Shown one piece after another: positions 22,587 to 34,266 of a DNA stretch of 64,000 bases. A model generated the notes under the pieces. The model searched no databases. It was not told the origin of the DNA and saw only the letters and a list, made by a program, of their open reading frames with translations. Each line of letters begins with the position of its first letter. Positions within the stretch are counted from its first letter, which is position 1. The translations under genes and the position numbers were made by a program. This DNA is from Magnolia sinica. Taxonomy: Eukaryota; Streptophyta; Magnoliopsida; Magnoliales; Magnoliaceae. The stretch covers positions 16,872,032-16,936,031 of the forward strand of contig NC_080582.1 in assembly GCF_029962835.1 (NCBI RefSeq). Reading direction: 5' to 3'.

Positions 22587-25500
22587 CAAAATGGTGCCTT
22601 CTGTACTTGAAAAATGTGTAAAAACAAAACATGCCTTGTGCCCTGTGGTTGTAGATAGGGGTGTACATGGGTCGGTTCGGTCCAGTTCTGGGGTGAAACC
22701 GGAACCGAACTGTTCCTAACGGTTCTAGGATTTTCAGAACTGGAACCGGACCCTTAACACCCTAGAACCGAACCGGAACTGGACCGTGAAAATCGGTTCG
22801 GTTCCACAGTTCTGGGCTTTGTAAAGTCTAGCCCAAATTCAGAAGCTACACTGACTATCAACCTGTGAAAAGTTCCTCACCTGGAGCTGCCAAATTCAGC
22901 CGTAAAATAGTCAAGTCTGTGATGTACAAGGTCAAGTCAGCACCTTCGTCAAGCAATGCCGAGGTGGCAGATGGCTCTACAAAATTTGACATGTTTTAAA
23001 GAATGCGCTCCATCCCAAGGGACCATGATTTGGAGGGTTTGGATTTACTTACATGGATCCAGAGTCTCAGATAGGGAGGAAAATGCATATTGTATTAAAA
23101 AGACATCTTATACAATGCTCAGGCTGAATGGTTCAATACCATTCAGGTTATGACTTAAAGCAAGTGGGGGGTGCAGTTCAGTGATCTAAATAGTTCGTAG
23201 AATCTTAACCCTTCATTGGTTGGTGAACAAATTGACAAATAAGCATGAAAATACAGTTCCTTTCAACCGAGAAAAAGGTCAAATGTTATACAGGTAGGAT
23301 TTGCCAGTCTAGGGGACTTTTTTGTGCAAGATCCACCCACAGCGAGGCCTGTTATATCAACAGATTGGATCGATGAACTATGGCCACCACTTATAAAAAC
23401 TGAAAATCCAAACAATATGTATTTGGCCCGAGTATGTATGCTACCTCTAATTAAAATTTGAAGCCTGAAACACCTCAGCAACAAAAACATGAATACATTT
23501 CTCGTACATGTTACTCATTAAACCTACTTTTCAAGTGAAATAAATTTCACATTTTCACAGCCCTACTGCAACCACAAGTAGTACCATCACTAGAAGTGTG
23601 CTTAAAAATTCCTACACCTGATACTCCCATATTGAAGCAGGGCAAATCATATTTAGTGTGAACCTTGAAGCAAAGACAGCACCATTGAATAGAACTTGGT
23701 ACTCTGGCTCATGAAATGGCATTGATGCGTCACAAGATGTAGATTTTGAGGATCTAGTAAATGGTTATTCTAAAATTCCATGATGAGGATGAGGATCACC
23801 ATGAAAACAGAAAAAGCAAATCTTTGAGAGACTTGCCACCATGAAAAGTACAAAAATGTAAGTAACATCTGCTAGAAAACAAGGAAAGAAAACTATGATC
23901 ATCAAGGCATGTAGATTATAGTTAGGGGAAGAGGAAGTTCAACGATTTTAATTGTAAATTGGAAACATGAATGTATGCTCAAAATTTTGCTCCTCTCCTC
24001 ACCACACCTATGTGTCAATCCCAAGATCACCTAATGTTATACATCCCTTGCCGTTCATGACTTCATGTACCCTCCTTATCCACACCCCCAGGAGTACCAA
24101 ATGGCACCTTTGCTATGAATAGCAACATGTTTCATACCAATCATATGCCATGGCAATGCAACACGAACTTGAACACATCAGAATTTATTCCAGGGACAGT
24201 ATGGCCAAGCTGTCATCCAATGGAATTCTCTGTATTACACAAATTAAGCATTCCACAAGGGTAGTAACTGAAAATTCGTTGGAACTAAAGTACTAGCTGA
24301 ATAAGCGTAGTAGCATTCCAATCACAAGAATAACATTCTATGTGTAGCATTCCAATCACAAGAATAGCATTCTTGAGCATTCCACGAATATGATAAGCAA
24401 TAATAAGCGTAGTAGCTGAAAATTCCAATCACAAAGATGTAATTTAAGGAACTAAAGTTCTAATACATCCAGTCTTATACTCTTATTACATCTTATGCAA
24501 CGAACTCTGAACGCAATCTCACATCTTAGAATAGAAAAGTGCAGCAACACATCAAAAATAGTAATACTAAAACAATGCAAGCCAAGGAGAGAGGAAGAAC
24601 TCACAATACTAAAAAATAGTCAATATTGCTTGATGCATAAACCTAAGTAAACTCGATATGAAAGTCCTCAAATAGAAGTTAGGGCTGCAAAAATATAATA
24701 ATTTATTAAAATCAAGAAGAACACAATAACTAGAAGTATATTATATGACAAAATTAAATTGATCAAATGAATATTTACTGAATTCAAGAACTTCAATTTC
24801 AGCTATATTTTCTTCAACTTGAATTGGGAGAGGCGAAACACGTAACCATTCTTGTGCACAAATTAAGCATTCCACAAGCTTAGGAGTAAGAGAACTACGA
24901 AATTGATCTAGAACACGACTTCCAGTACTAAAAGCCGATTCAGAAGCAACGGTAGATACAAGAATGAGTAAAATATCCCCTGCAACTTGAGAAAGAACTC
25001 TATACTTTGAGCTATTCACCTTCCACCAATTCAAAATTTCAAAGTGTGGATCATCCTTTTCACAAGATTCCTCTAAATATTTGTCCACTTCAGACTTGCC
25101 TCCATTACTCTCTTCTTCTTCCAAATGTTTTTGAAATTTTGATTTGAGAGAAATTAATTGCTCACTTGTACAAATAATTGATTGGTCAACATCCATGTCG
25201 AAAACGGTTTGACTTGAAGAAGAATCAACTGACTGAAGCTTTTGATACTTATCATAAATACGATTGAATGACTCTCTTATCTTCTTAGTGAGCTCAATCA
25301 CCATGGCAGGTTCGTAAACTTCAGAATAATAAAACTTCACATATTTCAATTTATAACGGGGATCCAACACAACAGCAATCAATAGCATGATATTCACCTT
25401 TTCAATATTTCCCCAATACTTCTCAAATTTAATCTTCATTTTCTTAGCCATGGTATTTAAAGTAAAATCCATACTAATTGACCATTTGGATAAGAAACTT

Positions 25501-27380
25501 TCAATGTCACAAACTTCATGAAAATATGAATTAGAAGTGACATATAAAGAACTAGACATGCAAACAGTTGCATCATAGAATTTCTGCATAATTTTTGTAA
25601 AAATCTGAGCATCATCCCAATCACTAGTGGTAGGTCCATCATGAAGTTCTATGGTGAAATGTAAAACTTCACATATTTCAATTTATAACGGGGATCCAAC
25701 ACAACAGCAATCAATAACATGATATTCACCTTTTCAATATTTCCCCAATACTTCTCAAATTTAATCTTCATTTTCTTAGCCATGGTATTTAAAGTAAAAT
25801 CCATACTAATTGACCATTCGGATAAGAAACTTTCAATGCCATAAACTTCATGAAAATATGAATTAGAAGTGACGTATAAAGAACTAGACATGCAAACAGT
25901 TGCATCATAGAATTTCTGCATAATTTTTGTAAAAATCTGAGCATCATCCCAATCACTAGTGGTAGGTCCATCATGAAGTTCTATGGTGAAATGTGGATCT
26001 TCCTCTTCCAATATCTCAAATGCCTTTTGAAACTTTGTTTCAGCATCTAGCATGAGATATGTAGAGTTCCACCTAATTTGAACATCTAGGCACGAAGAAC
26101 TTTTATATGTTATCCTCTCTTTCTTTATATATGCCTTGAAGCGTAGTTCTCTTTGTGGAGTACTCCTAACATATCTCACTGTCCCACGAATTCGAGTTAA
26201 TGAATCTTTTAATTAAGTTAACCCATATTTCACAATTAAATTAAGAATATGTGCACAACACCCGCTTAAAATGAAAATATCACTCTTCTTAGACATTTTT
26301 GTCTTCACATATGAAATAGCAAAATCATTGGAACTCACATTATCCATAGTAAGCGTGCATAGTTTCTCTATACCCCATTCCATCAAATATGCCTCCACTG
26401 CTCGACCAATTTCCTCACCTTTGTGACTAGAAATCACACAAAAGTTTAAAATTCTTTTATTCAATTTCCAATCTTTAATAAAATGAGCTGTAAGGCACAT
26501 GTAAGAAAGATTTTGCATTGAGGTCCATGAATCTGTAGTGAGACAAATTCTTTGATTTGAGTTCACTAATAAATCCTTCAATTTTTGTTCTCACTCACAT
26601 ACAATGCCATACAATCCCTTGCCATTGTAGTACGTGAGAATATTTTGAAATTAGGTTGCATCATGCTACAAAAGTAACGACATCTTTTATGCACAACAAA
26701 CTTAAAAGGCAACTCATCTACAATTATCATTTTTGCAAGTGCTTCTCTACAGAGATCTTGGTCAAATTTCCAAACACCAAGGGTACTACCACCATCTTCC
26801 AATATCGAATGCATTGACAAAAGTTTTTGTTTCTTGTCTTTATTGTAGGAAATCTTGGGACGCTTTGATATATGTTTTCTCAAAGAGCTAGTCCCATTCT
26901 CACTTGACCATGCATAGGATGAATTACAGTAGTTACATCTAGCCCCTTTCGCTTTTCCATCCCCGTTATTTACAATTTTGGTAAAATGATCCCAAACATC
27001 AGATTTACGACCATTTTCTTTAGGAAGACATACCTTTGCATGAGAGGGAGAATTAGTAATAAAGAGCTCCTGATGATTATTTGTCTCTCCGGTACTCGAC
27101 ATCTAATAAGAATTAAGATATACAGAAAAAATAAAATAATTAGCAAAAATTAATAAAACACCCAACATTCAATAAAATATTTACAAAAAATCAACAAAAT
27201 TGATAATTAGTACTTACCGTCACAGAGAATGATGATGAAGTCGTCGTTGAATTCACAGAGAGATGCAAAGAAGTCAGCAGCGGTAAGGGGGTCGGTGATG
27301 GCTGGCCACTGTGGAAAACAAAGAGCGAAAGAGAGAGAGAAAGATGGAGAAAGAGTTGCTGTGGTGGATCGGCGGTGGTG

Positions 27381-27431
<51 letters not shown>

Positions 27432-30400
27432 GGCGAGAGATGAGAGTGGGCAGGGGCCGCACGCAGATAGAGTGAGAGACGGCAAGAGAAAGAGAGATAG
27501 GGTTTTTGTTTTTGTTTTTTGTTTTTTGTTTTAATCTTAAGTTCGGATCCACGGTTCAGATCCATGGTTCGGGTCCACGGTTCGGTTCGGTTCTACAAGC
27601 CCCTAAACCGGAACCGAACCGTATCCAACGGTTCTTGGATTTTTGGAACCGGAACCGGAATCGGCGCACTCTAGAACTGGACCAAACTGGACTGTTGGAT
27701 CGGTTCCGGTCCGGTTCCACAGTTCTACCGGTTTGATGTGCACCCCTAGTTGTAGAAGCGTAGAAACAGGGCCACTTTCCAGTGGTGCTGGTACCACCGT
27801 ATGCTTACACTCATATTGGGCAGATGTGGGCCCTAGTGATGTTTTCACTGAACCCAACCCTAAGATGTGTAACCCCAGAAAAACTCTAGGGCCTAGGAAT
27901 CAGCCCAAACTCAGATGGGCCACTTCACCGGGAACATATTGAGAGGATATGCCCACTGTTTATTTGCATGGGGTGCCCACCATGTTATGTATATATAACC
28001 AAAGACCGTTTGTACCCTTCACCCAGTCCAGATGAAGGTTAGGAAAAAATCCAGGCTGTTTTGCAACTCAGGTCGGCCCCTGTGAAACCAAGGGCGAGCA
28101 TTCCCTCCCAGCTTGTTCCCTTTTCTGTGGCCTACTTTACTTTTGGACCAGGCTGAGTTTTGGGTCCTACAGGTTTTCTGAGGTGATGTGTCTGATAGAC
28201 GGTTTGGATAGTGTGAATACATAACGTGGCCCCCACATATCCCCAATAACACTGGAGCATACCCCTTAAAAACAGGGTGAGATTTGTGCCATGAGCCTTT
28301 GACTCTCAACACATTTCTACGGAACTCAGTGGTAGTTGTTTCCTTGTTGAAATCTGTGTTCCACCAATTTAAACTTCATGTGCAACGTCTCTTTTGGAGT
28401 GTAGATTTAATAACGCACACTCCAATGCTGATGTAAATCATGTTGGATCTGAGTTCCAATGGCTATTAGTTGAAATTTACAGCAGATTTTGAGGTGTCAG
28501 TTTTAAAATTGAAATAAATAAATGGGTGTTGTCTGTCCATTCTTCATCATAGAAATGGTTTACTCCATGCTTCAGATTTGATTTTCATATGGCATTTGGT
28601 GCGTGTTGCTTGCAGACGACTGCATCAGAAAGTGGCATTTTCGACCATTTGATAAATGTATGGGAATTTAATCCCGGACCCATTCCGGGAACTTGTGACC
28701 TTTATTTCTTGGTGGATTTCAAGTTCCAGTCACCGCTTTACCGACAGGTATTTACTTCTGCTTGCAGTTTTGATGTTCTTTCCCCCATTTTTTTTTTTTT
28801 TTTTTTTTTTTTCAGAATCCTAACAATTTTGATGCTTGATTATGCCATTTTATTCTCTTGTTTGTGCAATTTGTTTTTCTCTAAGAGTTGTTTGTGCAAA
28901 TTCATCATCATCATCATTTCTACATGAATCCTGTTCTACCATTCCAACAAGGGTTTGCGCAAATTGTTAGAAAAATTTAATTGCCGGTGCACATAAGTGA
29001 GATGTAATCAAAGTCGAACATTGGCAGAATGCAACAAGGTTTTGTTCTCACAGCTGCTGATAGCCTGATCCACAAATTATGAATTTGGAGATCTGTGCAT
29101 CTACAAATTGCAAATTGCCGTGTGGCACCCAAAAATCAGGTTTGGCAGAAAACAATGTTTATGGGGATTGTGGAATCCACCATCTCTTCTTTCTCTACAC
29201 GAATTTGGTGCATCCATGAAAAACAGGGTCTCTGGTTCAACATTGCTGTTTCACCTGAGTTTCCTACCCAATTCACAGATGGGATAATGATAGGGTATGA
29301 CCTTTTGTTATGTCATTTCCAACTTTGGTAGCCACCCAATTGTCCCATCTACAAGGGCTGTAAGATTTAGAGAAATAAACTTTAGAGCATATGAGAGATG
29401 TTAAATTGTGTTGCATTGCTGAGAGGTCAATGACCTTTGCAGATAAAGAATAGATAGGATATATCCAAAGCTTGGATACCAAAATATTTTTAGTGACCTT
29501 AGGACAATGACTCGGTGAAGATATCAACAATGTGTTGTCTACAAAAGATATACATGAGCTTATCTTTCAAAACAAAAAAGGGTGTAACTTAACCAGCTGG
29601 ACATTCCATGGCTCCCCTTTGCTTGCTTGCCATTTGGGGTGTGCAAGTATTGGTTGGCCCGGGGATTATCTCTGGGTGGGATTGTTTATTCATTTTTCTA
29701 AAAGCATGGTGAGCCTCAGCCATGGTTGGTTCTGAAGCCCAGGTGAATGATGAAGGTTGATGTCTGAGGGGGGAGCTGACTGTAAAACTTTTACCAATAT
29801 ACCATTCAAAAGTTGATGCGATATATATATATTTTTTTGAAAATTAACTTGCATTAATAAGACGAAAAAAGAGAACACAAAAGAGGAAGCCTGCTGAGAT
29901 GGCAGGTCCTTAAGAGAACAGAAAAGACAGATCAACATTGGACCCTTCCTTCATGGATATCCACTCAGCAATGAAACATGTGACGTTGGAAGAAACTAAA
30001 TGGGAGGGCTTGGTTTCATTCTGAAAACATCTGTTGTTCCTTTCTAACCAGATGGCCCACCAAACTGCCAGAATAGCTGTCCGCCAGATCCTGGATTTAA
30101 ACTTTCCTAATCTGACCCCATGCCAGGCTTTAAGAAGAGTGTCCACATCCCTTGGAAAACACCAGCTAATTTTAAAAGAGGACAGGAGCGTCGACCGGAT
30201 AGAGTAGGCAAAGGGGCAATGAATCAGTAAATGATTCACTGATTCTTCTGACGACATGCAGCATAAACAGACATTGGGTAAGATCATTCCTTTTTTCCTG
30301 AGGTTATCGAGGGTAAGAATTCGGTTGTTTCCCACCAACCAGCCGAAAACCAGAAGTTTTGGAGGAGCATCGTATTTCCAGATGAAATGGGAATGATGAG

Positions 30401-33400
30401 GAGGGGTGGAGGCGTTGTTGGCTGATAAAATTTTGAAGAAAGACCGCACCGTGAAGACGGAAGATTTATCTGCTTTCCAAGTAATGCTATCGTTGCATTC
30501 CTGTTCAAGGGATACAGACTGAAGAAGCTGCATCAGATCAATGAAGTGGTCGATGCGATATTTGGAGGCAGCCAAGGCGATGATGGGAGGAGGAGAGGAT
30601 AATGATGACACTGGTGAACTTCAGAAAATGCTACATGTACAAAGTGATAGTCAGTTTCGATGTGGTTAGTATGTTCATGAAAGGCATGATTTATGAAACG
30701 ACGAAAAAGTACATGATTTATTGACATTGCCATTGTATTCCTGTTGTCACCTAAATTTGAAAACTCGAGAAAACTTGACTCGACTTGGTCGAGTTGACTC
30801 AATTGTATAAGATTTCATCAAGACTCCAATTCAATTAAGGCGGAACTTCGTCAGGATCAGTTCAAGACTCAAATCTAATTGACTCGACAAAACTCAGGAA
30901 AAAATGCAATATAACCGGACAGCACAACTCGACTTACTGAGATGCTATAAAATTTAGTAGTGTTAAATGTTACTGAGTTTTGGTTTTCAAGACTCAAAAT
31001 GACTCAACTAGAGCTACTCAACTTGACGAGACAGATGTTTGAGTTGGGCTGGGAAGGGATATGAAGATTTGTTCTGTTTTTTTGGTCTGGACTTCTTGGG
31101 GCCTCACTTTGAGGAATCCCGTGGGCTCTCGAACCTGGGTCATGGCTGGTGAGAGTTGGGGACTGCTTGGACAACTTCTGTAAAACCCCTTTTCCTGCTA
31201 ATGCATATTTTCGGTTGACTAGCCGAAAATCAATCTAATTGGTATTTGACGAGTTGGTTTTTTTATCACATTTCTCTTGCACTGGAGGATAAAACAGTGG
31301 CTGCAGAAATCCGTCCAAATGCACGACTCGGTAAGGGGTTTGTCATTTAGGTGTGAAAACTACCTTTTGAGGGTGTGTCCAAACGGGCCCTAGGTGTCAC
31401 TACCAGCTGCGCCATCCAATTAGAGACGGATATGAAGGTTTGTTCACTTGCTAGGTATAGGGACTAGGATAGGTTTGACTGGAGAAACATGATTCATAAA
31501 CCTGACCCCAAATCTAAGGAGAAGGCTTTGATGATGGTGATGACAAGAAATCACAAAAATAATTTGTTGAGATGATGCTTTTGGGAGATTCAACTTCTGT
31601 GAAACATCCTAGGGGATAGACCTAACGACTGGCTGATTGTTAGGTGAGTGGAAGCTGACAGTTAACTCTGCAAAGCATGGGAAAAAAAAAAAACGAGGAT
31701 TGAATCGGGAGGCAACAGCCTGAGGCAGCAATTACCTATGGGCTGGGCATGGTTGGGATGGAGGAATTCCTGCTAAAAGAGGAGAGAGTTGAAAATTCTT
31801 ATCAGAAGGTGTGTGAGGCTGCTGTTTTGATGGTTAATCCCTGGCTTGGAGAGAGAAGCTGTTGAAGGTGGTGGTTGTTGTGAAGGATACTTTGTTCACT
31901 TACTGGAAGCTGATGCTTAGGGCATGTTAAGTGGGCAAAGATGGACTTTGGAAGTTTTTCTTTGGAGGCTGTAGAAAAATGGGCCAGTGATAATTGGAAA
32001 AAGATGATCATGGTTAGGGTAAGTATGGTGGATTGGTGCTTAGTCCTGTTTAATTGCAGTCAGCGGAGCAAGCGGTAAGTGTCTTGAATGGAAGTTGGGT
32101 GATTCTAGGAAGCTTGATTAAATTGCTTTAGAAATGAAGCTTGATTAAATCAGTCATCGGGAAGAGTGATTTAGTTGCAGATTTGGGGTGTTCCGTTGCA
32201 TGCTTCAGATGTAGGCACATTCATGGCAATAACTTCCTGCATTGGCACCATTCTTGGAAGTGGACTCCGAGATCCTTTTTATTTTTTGAAAGGTTACTCA
32301 AAGATTGCATGTACTGAAGAAATTGAAGTCGAGAGAGTTAAAATCCTGTTTGACAGTGTCGCTGATCCAAATCGCTCCATTCCTATCTTGGTTGTGGGAG
32401 AGGTTAGGAGGAGGGGATCTGTGAGAGGCCGGGAAAGATTTCTTTTCTTTTTGGATTTTCCCACCTTCTAGCGTGAGATATTGGTGTGATGTGTGGTTAG
32501 ATGATGCATCACTTGTAGAAATTCTCCTCTTACAATTTTCACCTACCGGTTAAGATAAGAAGCTAAACTCACCGATTGTTATGATAATGCTAGGCATTCT
32601 ATGGCAGGAGCATTTTCACATTGGGCTCGAGTGGGGTCGCCTGTGGGATGCGGGGGCACATTCGGGGTGGGTGACCTATATGATTTGGGGTCCACGGGGG
32701 AGGTCTCGTGTTCGAGACTCCTCACCAGGGGTGATTAATGCGCATTTTACACCGGGCTCGAGTGGGGTAGCTTGTGGGATGCGGGGACACACTCGGGGTG
32801 GGCGGCATATGTGATTTGGGGCCCACGAAGGGGGTTCGGCCGAGGTCCTAAACCCATGAGATGTGGGGCCTGGGTTATGAGATAAATGGATTAATTCGCC
32901 ATATTCTAATAGTTCGAGCTTTTAGAGCAAGTGGTTAATTGTCCTGCATCAAATTGGTAGCAAAGTGGGAGGTCTCGTGTTCGAGACTCCTCACCAGGGG
33001 TGATTAATGTAGGGGTATTTTCACACTGGGCTCGAGTGGGGTCGCCTGTGGGATGCAGGGGCACACTCGGGGTGGGTGACCCATGTGATTTGGGGCCCAC
33101 GGGGGAGGTCTTGTGTTCGAGACTCCTCACCAGATGTGATTAATGCGCATTTCACACCGGGCTCGAGTGGGGTAGCTCGTGGGATGTGGGGACACGCTCG
33201 GGGTGGGTGGCCCATGTGATTTGAGGCCCACGAAGGGGGTTCGACCGAGGTCCTAACCCATGCGATGTAGGGCCTGGGCTGTGAGATAAAGGGATTAATT
33301 TGCCATACTCTAACAGTTCGAGCTTTTAGAGCAAGCGGTTAATTGTCCTGCATCACATTCTATGGTATGTAATGCTTTCGAGAAATATTCACAAGGACAA

Positions 33401-34266
33401 CATAAGATCGATGGGGTTTTGGATTTGGGGTGTTCTGTTGCATGCTTCAAATATAGACAGATTCATGGCAAACGAATCTGCATCAGCACTATCCTGAAAG
33501 TGACTTCAAAGATTGTACCTAGAGAAGAAATCAAAGTCGAGAGTGAAAAATCCTGTTCGACAGTGTGGCTGATCCAAGCCTCTCCATCCTTCTTGCAGTG
33601 TGAGTTCTTGAAGAACGAGAGCTGACAGAGGCCAAGCTTCAAAGATTGTACTTGGAGAAGAAATCAAAGTCGAGAGTGAAAAATCCTGTTCAACAGTGTG
33701 GCTGATCCAAACCGCTTCATCCTTTATTGCAGTGTGAGTTCTTGAAGAACGAGAGCTGTCAGAAGCCAAGAGAGATTTCCTTTCTTTTCTGATTGGCCCA
33801 CCTTCCAGCATCAGATTGATGATACACTGCACAGAATTCTTCCCTTCCCTTTTTAGCCTCTCAGTTAAGGAGCCTGAATTCTCTGATTGTTATGATAATG
33901 CCGGGGACTCTTATGGTCTGGATTGCATCACTTTACAGAAATCTGCATGAGGACAATGTTGCCATTCTTTCGGCCATCCATTGTTTTAGCAATTTTTTTC
34001 TTGTTGGTTACAGGGGAAAGCTTGTTTTGTTTGGGATGTTTATTTCTTTGCTTTGGGATGATCTTTCCTCATCTACCTTCAACTCTTGTTTAGAAGAAAA
34101 AGACTGAAAATTGTGCTTATGTGGCTGTTTCGTGTGGCAGGTGGCTTCCATGTTCTTCAAAGAGGTGGTTTCTCGGCTCGTCACCTCATTCAGCGATCGC
34201 TGCCGTATGATTTATGGGCCAGGCATACAAGTCCTAGAAAATTCTTACGGGGAGCAGAGGTCATAA
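19883..34266 (+). CDS. COQ10: Coenzyme Q-binding protein COQ10-like, START/SRPBCC domain, mitochondrial
   Basis: Four exons: 19883-20172, 22074-22269, 28616-28747, 34141-34266 (stop TAA 34264-34266). All introns are GT..AG; reading frame closes exactly across each junction, giving 247 residues, normal for plant COQ10. Residues 1-45 are Arg/Ser/Leu-rich with no acidic residue before Glu21, like a mitochondrial targeting peptide. The polyketide-cyclase/START fold begins about residue 97: 'YSPEQLFAVVAAVDLYEDFV', 'PWCQRSQIVRRND', 'FDAELQIGFKFLVESYVSHV', then 'VWEFNPGPIPGTCDLYFLVD' and 'VASMFFKEVVSRLV', the motif order of COQ10. The family binds ubiquinone in the inner membrane and supports respiration and CoQ use; that role is taken from the family. 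Introns are 1.9, 6.3 and 5.4 kb, filled with transposons. No upstream in-frame ATG improves the start. Expression is plausible since every splice site is intact. Confidence 0.92.
20173..22073 (+). other. Intron 1 of the COQ10-like gene
   Basis: Starts gtaagt and ends 'aataatcag'. Holds a decayed LINE fragment (20870-21535). The remaining 700 bp before and 500 bp after show no feature I recognise. Confidence 0.85.
20870..21535 (+). pseudogene. L1-type LINE pol C-terminal fragment, decayed
   Basis: Segments in shifting frames match the region between RT and the zinc-knuckle end of plant LINE ORF2: 'MEGKGEGKRYHI' then '..WVDFRSPRGRL', 'IWRNISRIGVATKLEYKTIE' followed by 'RFKLGDGFGIAFREG', and 'PRNLEEEEMVDFGNSLIL'. 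Stops and frameshifts are frequent. The longest open stretch is 21185-21529. Sense strand relative to the host gene. Confidence 0.6.
22553..22583. repeat. (AC)n microsatellite
   Basis: About 15 uninterrupted AC dinucleotides in intron 2 of the COQ10-like gene. Confidence 0.95.
24741..27102 (-). pseudogene. hAT transposase (BED finger, RNase H-like, dimerisation), broken
   Basis: Minus-strand segments in order: 27102-26578, BED zinc finger ('VWDHFTKIV', 'ARCNYCNSSYAW', 'LRKHISKRPK'); 26581-26213, catalytic core with 'LTTDSWTS' and 'TMDNVSSND' (acidic residues) and 'CCAHILNLIV'; 26179-25649, 'RWNSTYLMLDAE' through 'VVLDPRYKL'; 25589-24741, ending in the dimerisation domain 'NWWKVNSSKYRVLSQVAGDI' and 'STVASESAFSTG'. 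Breaks: a stop near 26580, a stop/shift at 26180-26213, and a 332-bp tandem duplication (25331-25994) that changes frame. The second metal-binding Cys/His expected after 'KHIS' in the BED finger is Arg. Start ATG 27102 follows an AT-rich stretch and a GA repeat. Family: Ac/Tam3-type, cut-and-paste transposition in the nucleus. Confidence 0.9.
25331..25994 (-). repeat. 332-bp tandem duplication inside the hAT transposase
   Basis: 25331-25662 and 25663-25994 are head-to-tail copies; 'aaaacttcacatatttcaat' starts both and 'atggtgaaatgt' ends both. I count about six base differences, so the event is recent compared with most repeats here. 332 is not a multiple of three, so the duplication alone disrupts the reading frame. 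Confidence 0.9.
27382..27430. repeat. (GA)n microsatellite in hAT 5' region
   Basis: About 24 GA units between the transposase start and the right end of the hAT element. Confidence 0.95.
27970..28240. repeat. Short fold-back repeat in intron 2
   Basis: Left 'ggtgcccaccatgttatgta' .. 'aaccaaagaccgt' pairs with right 'gacggtttggatagtgtgaa' .. 'acataacgtggcccccac'. No transposon ends resolved. Confidence 0.45.
29823..30611 (-). pseudogene. LINE 3' end: zinc-binding RT domain (zf-RVT) and tail
   Basis: A 233-residue open frame (30611-29910) matches the C-terminal domain of plant LINE ORF2: 'DSITWKADKSSVFTVRSFFK' , 'HFIWKYDAPPKLLVFGWLV', the zinc motif 'CLCCMSSEESVNHLLIHC' (C-x2-C-x7-H-x4-C pattern) and 'AVWWAIWLERNNRCFQN'. 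It is followed by a short 3' tail ending in A/T-rich DNA near 29823, consistent with the element's 3' end. Orientation is antisense to the host gene. RT and endonuclease are missing; a 5'-truncated LINE insertion is the natural reading, which is how LINEs usually land. Confidence 0.85.
30630..30755 (-). pseudogene. Ty1/copia RNase H fragment
   Basis: Minus strand reads 'GDNRNTMAMSINHVL' and 'NHAFHEHTNHIETDYHFVHV', which resembles the conserved end of copia RNase H (pattern N-P-x-F-H-E-R-T-K-H-I-E). Only about 40 residues, so a relic. Confidence 0.5.
32160..32470 (+). pseudogene. LINE ORF1-like (DUF4283-type) fragment
   Basis: 'LQIWGVPLHASDVGTFMAIT' followed by 'SCIGTILGSG' and 'ERVKILFDSVADPNRSIPIL' fits the pattern of the DUF4283 domain in plant LINE ORF1 (R-I-W-G-L-P-L-H ... 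F..I...G ... A.I.V....P..I.....). Weak, short, same strand as the host gene. Parts of it recur at 33412-33600 and 33640-33770. Confidence 0.4.
32600..33360 (+). repeat. SINE-like tandem duplication, 405-bp period
   Basis: 'gggctcgagtggggt' occurs at 32623, 32754, 33028 and 33159: two half-copies 131 bp apart, the pair repeated after 405 bp. Between them sits a tRNA-like head: a possible A box 'tagagcaagtgg' (32932) and a B box 'gttcgagactcc' (32979) 47 bp later, the spacing of a Pol III promoter in a tRNA-derived SINE. B boxes recur near 32710 and 33115. No poly(A) tail resolved. Confidence 0.55.
33507..33770 (+). repeat. 133-bp tandem duplication
   Basis: 'caaagattgtacctagagaa' starts at 33507 and again (one or two changes) at 33640; each copy continues 'gaaatcaaagtcgagagtga' and 'ttcttgaagaacgagagctg'. 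Related to the segment near 32320. Confidence 0.8.

Larger units (their letters stand above)
22656..27748 (-). mobile_element. Near full-length hAT (Ac-like) transposon in COQ10 intron 2
   Basis: Perfect 8-bp target duplication GTTGTAGA at 22648-22655 and 27749-27756. Terminal inverted repeat TAGGGGTGTACAT on the left and TAGGGGTGCACAT (complement of the right end), one mismatch in 13. Both sub-terminal zones (22670-22810, 27540-27725) are dense in 'ggttcggt' and 'ccggaaccgaac'. The transposase lies on the minus strand at 24741-27102, with 2.1 kb of noncoding DNA behind it. Total 5093 bp. The transposase is interrupted, so the copy is presumably immobile on its own. Confidence 0.92.
22270..28615 (+). 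other. Intron 2 of the COQ10-like gene
   Basis: 6.3 kb, starts gtaatc and ends 'gcttgcag'. It consists mainly of the hAT element 22656-27748. Before it, a 68-bp tandem duplication starts at 22371 and 22439 ('agtttctttaccaagctg'). Behind it lies a short fold-back repeat at 27970-28240. Confidence 0.85.
28748..34140 (+). other. Intron 3 of the COQ10-like gene
   Basis: 5.4 kb, starts gtattt and ends 'gtgtggcag'. A T-run (28788-28812) follows the donor. Holds LINE, copia and SINE-like fragments listed separately; 31050-32160 shows nothing recognisable. Confidence 0.85.

Noticed and set aside
27191-27565. Minus-strand frames of 92-124 codons with Ser/Leu runs
   Set aside because: They are translations of the (GA)n microsatellite in the hAT 5' region.
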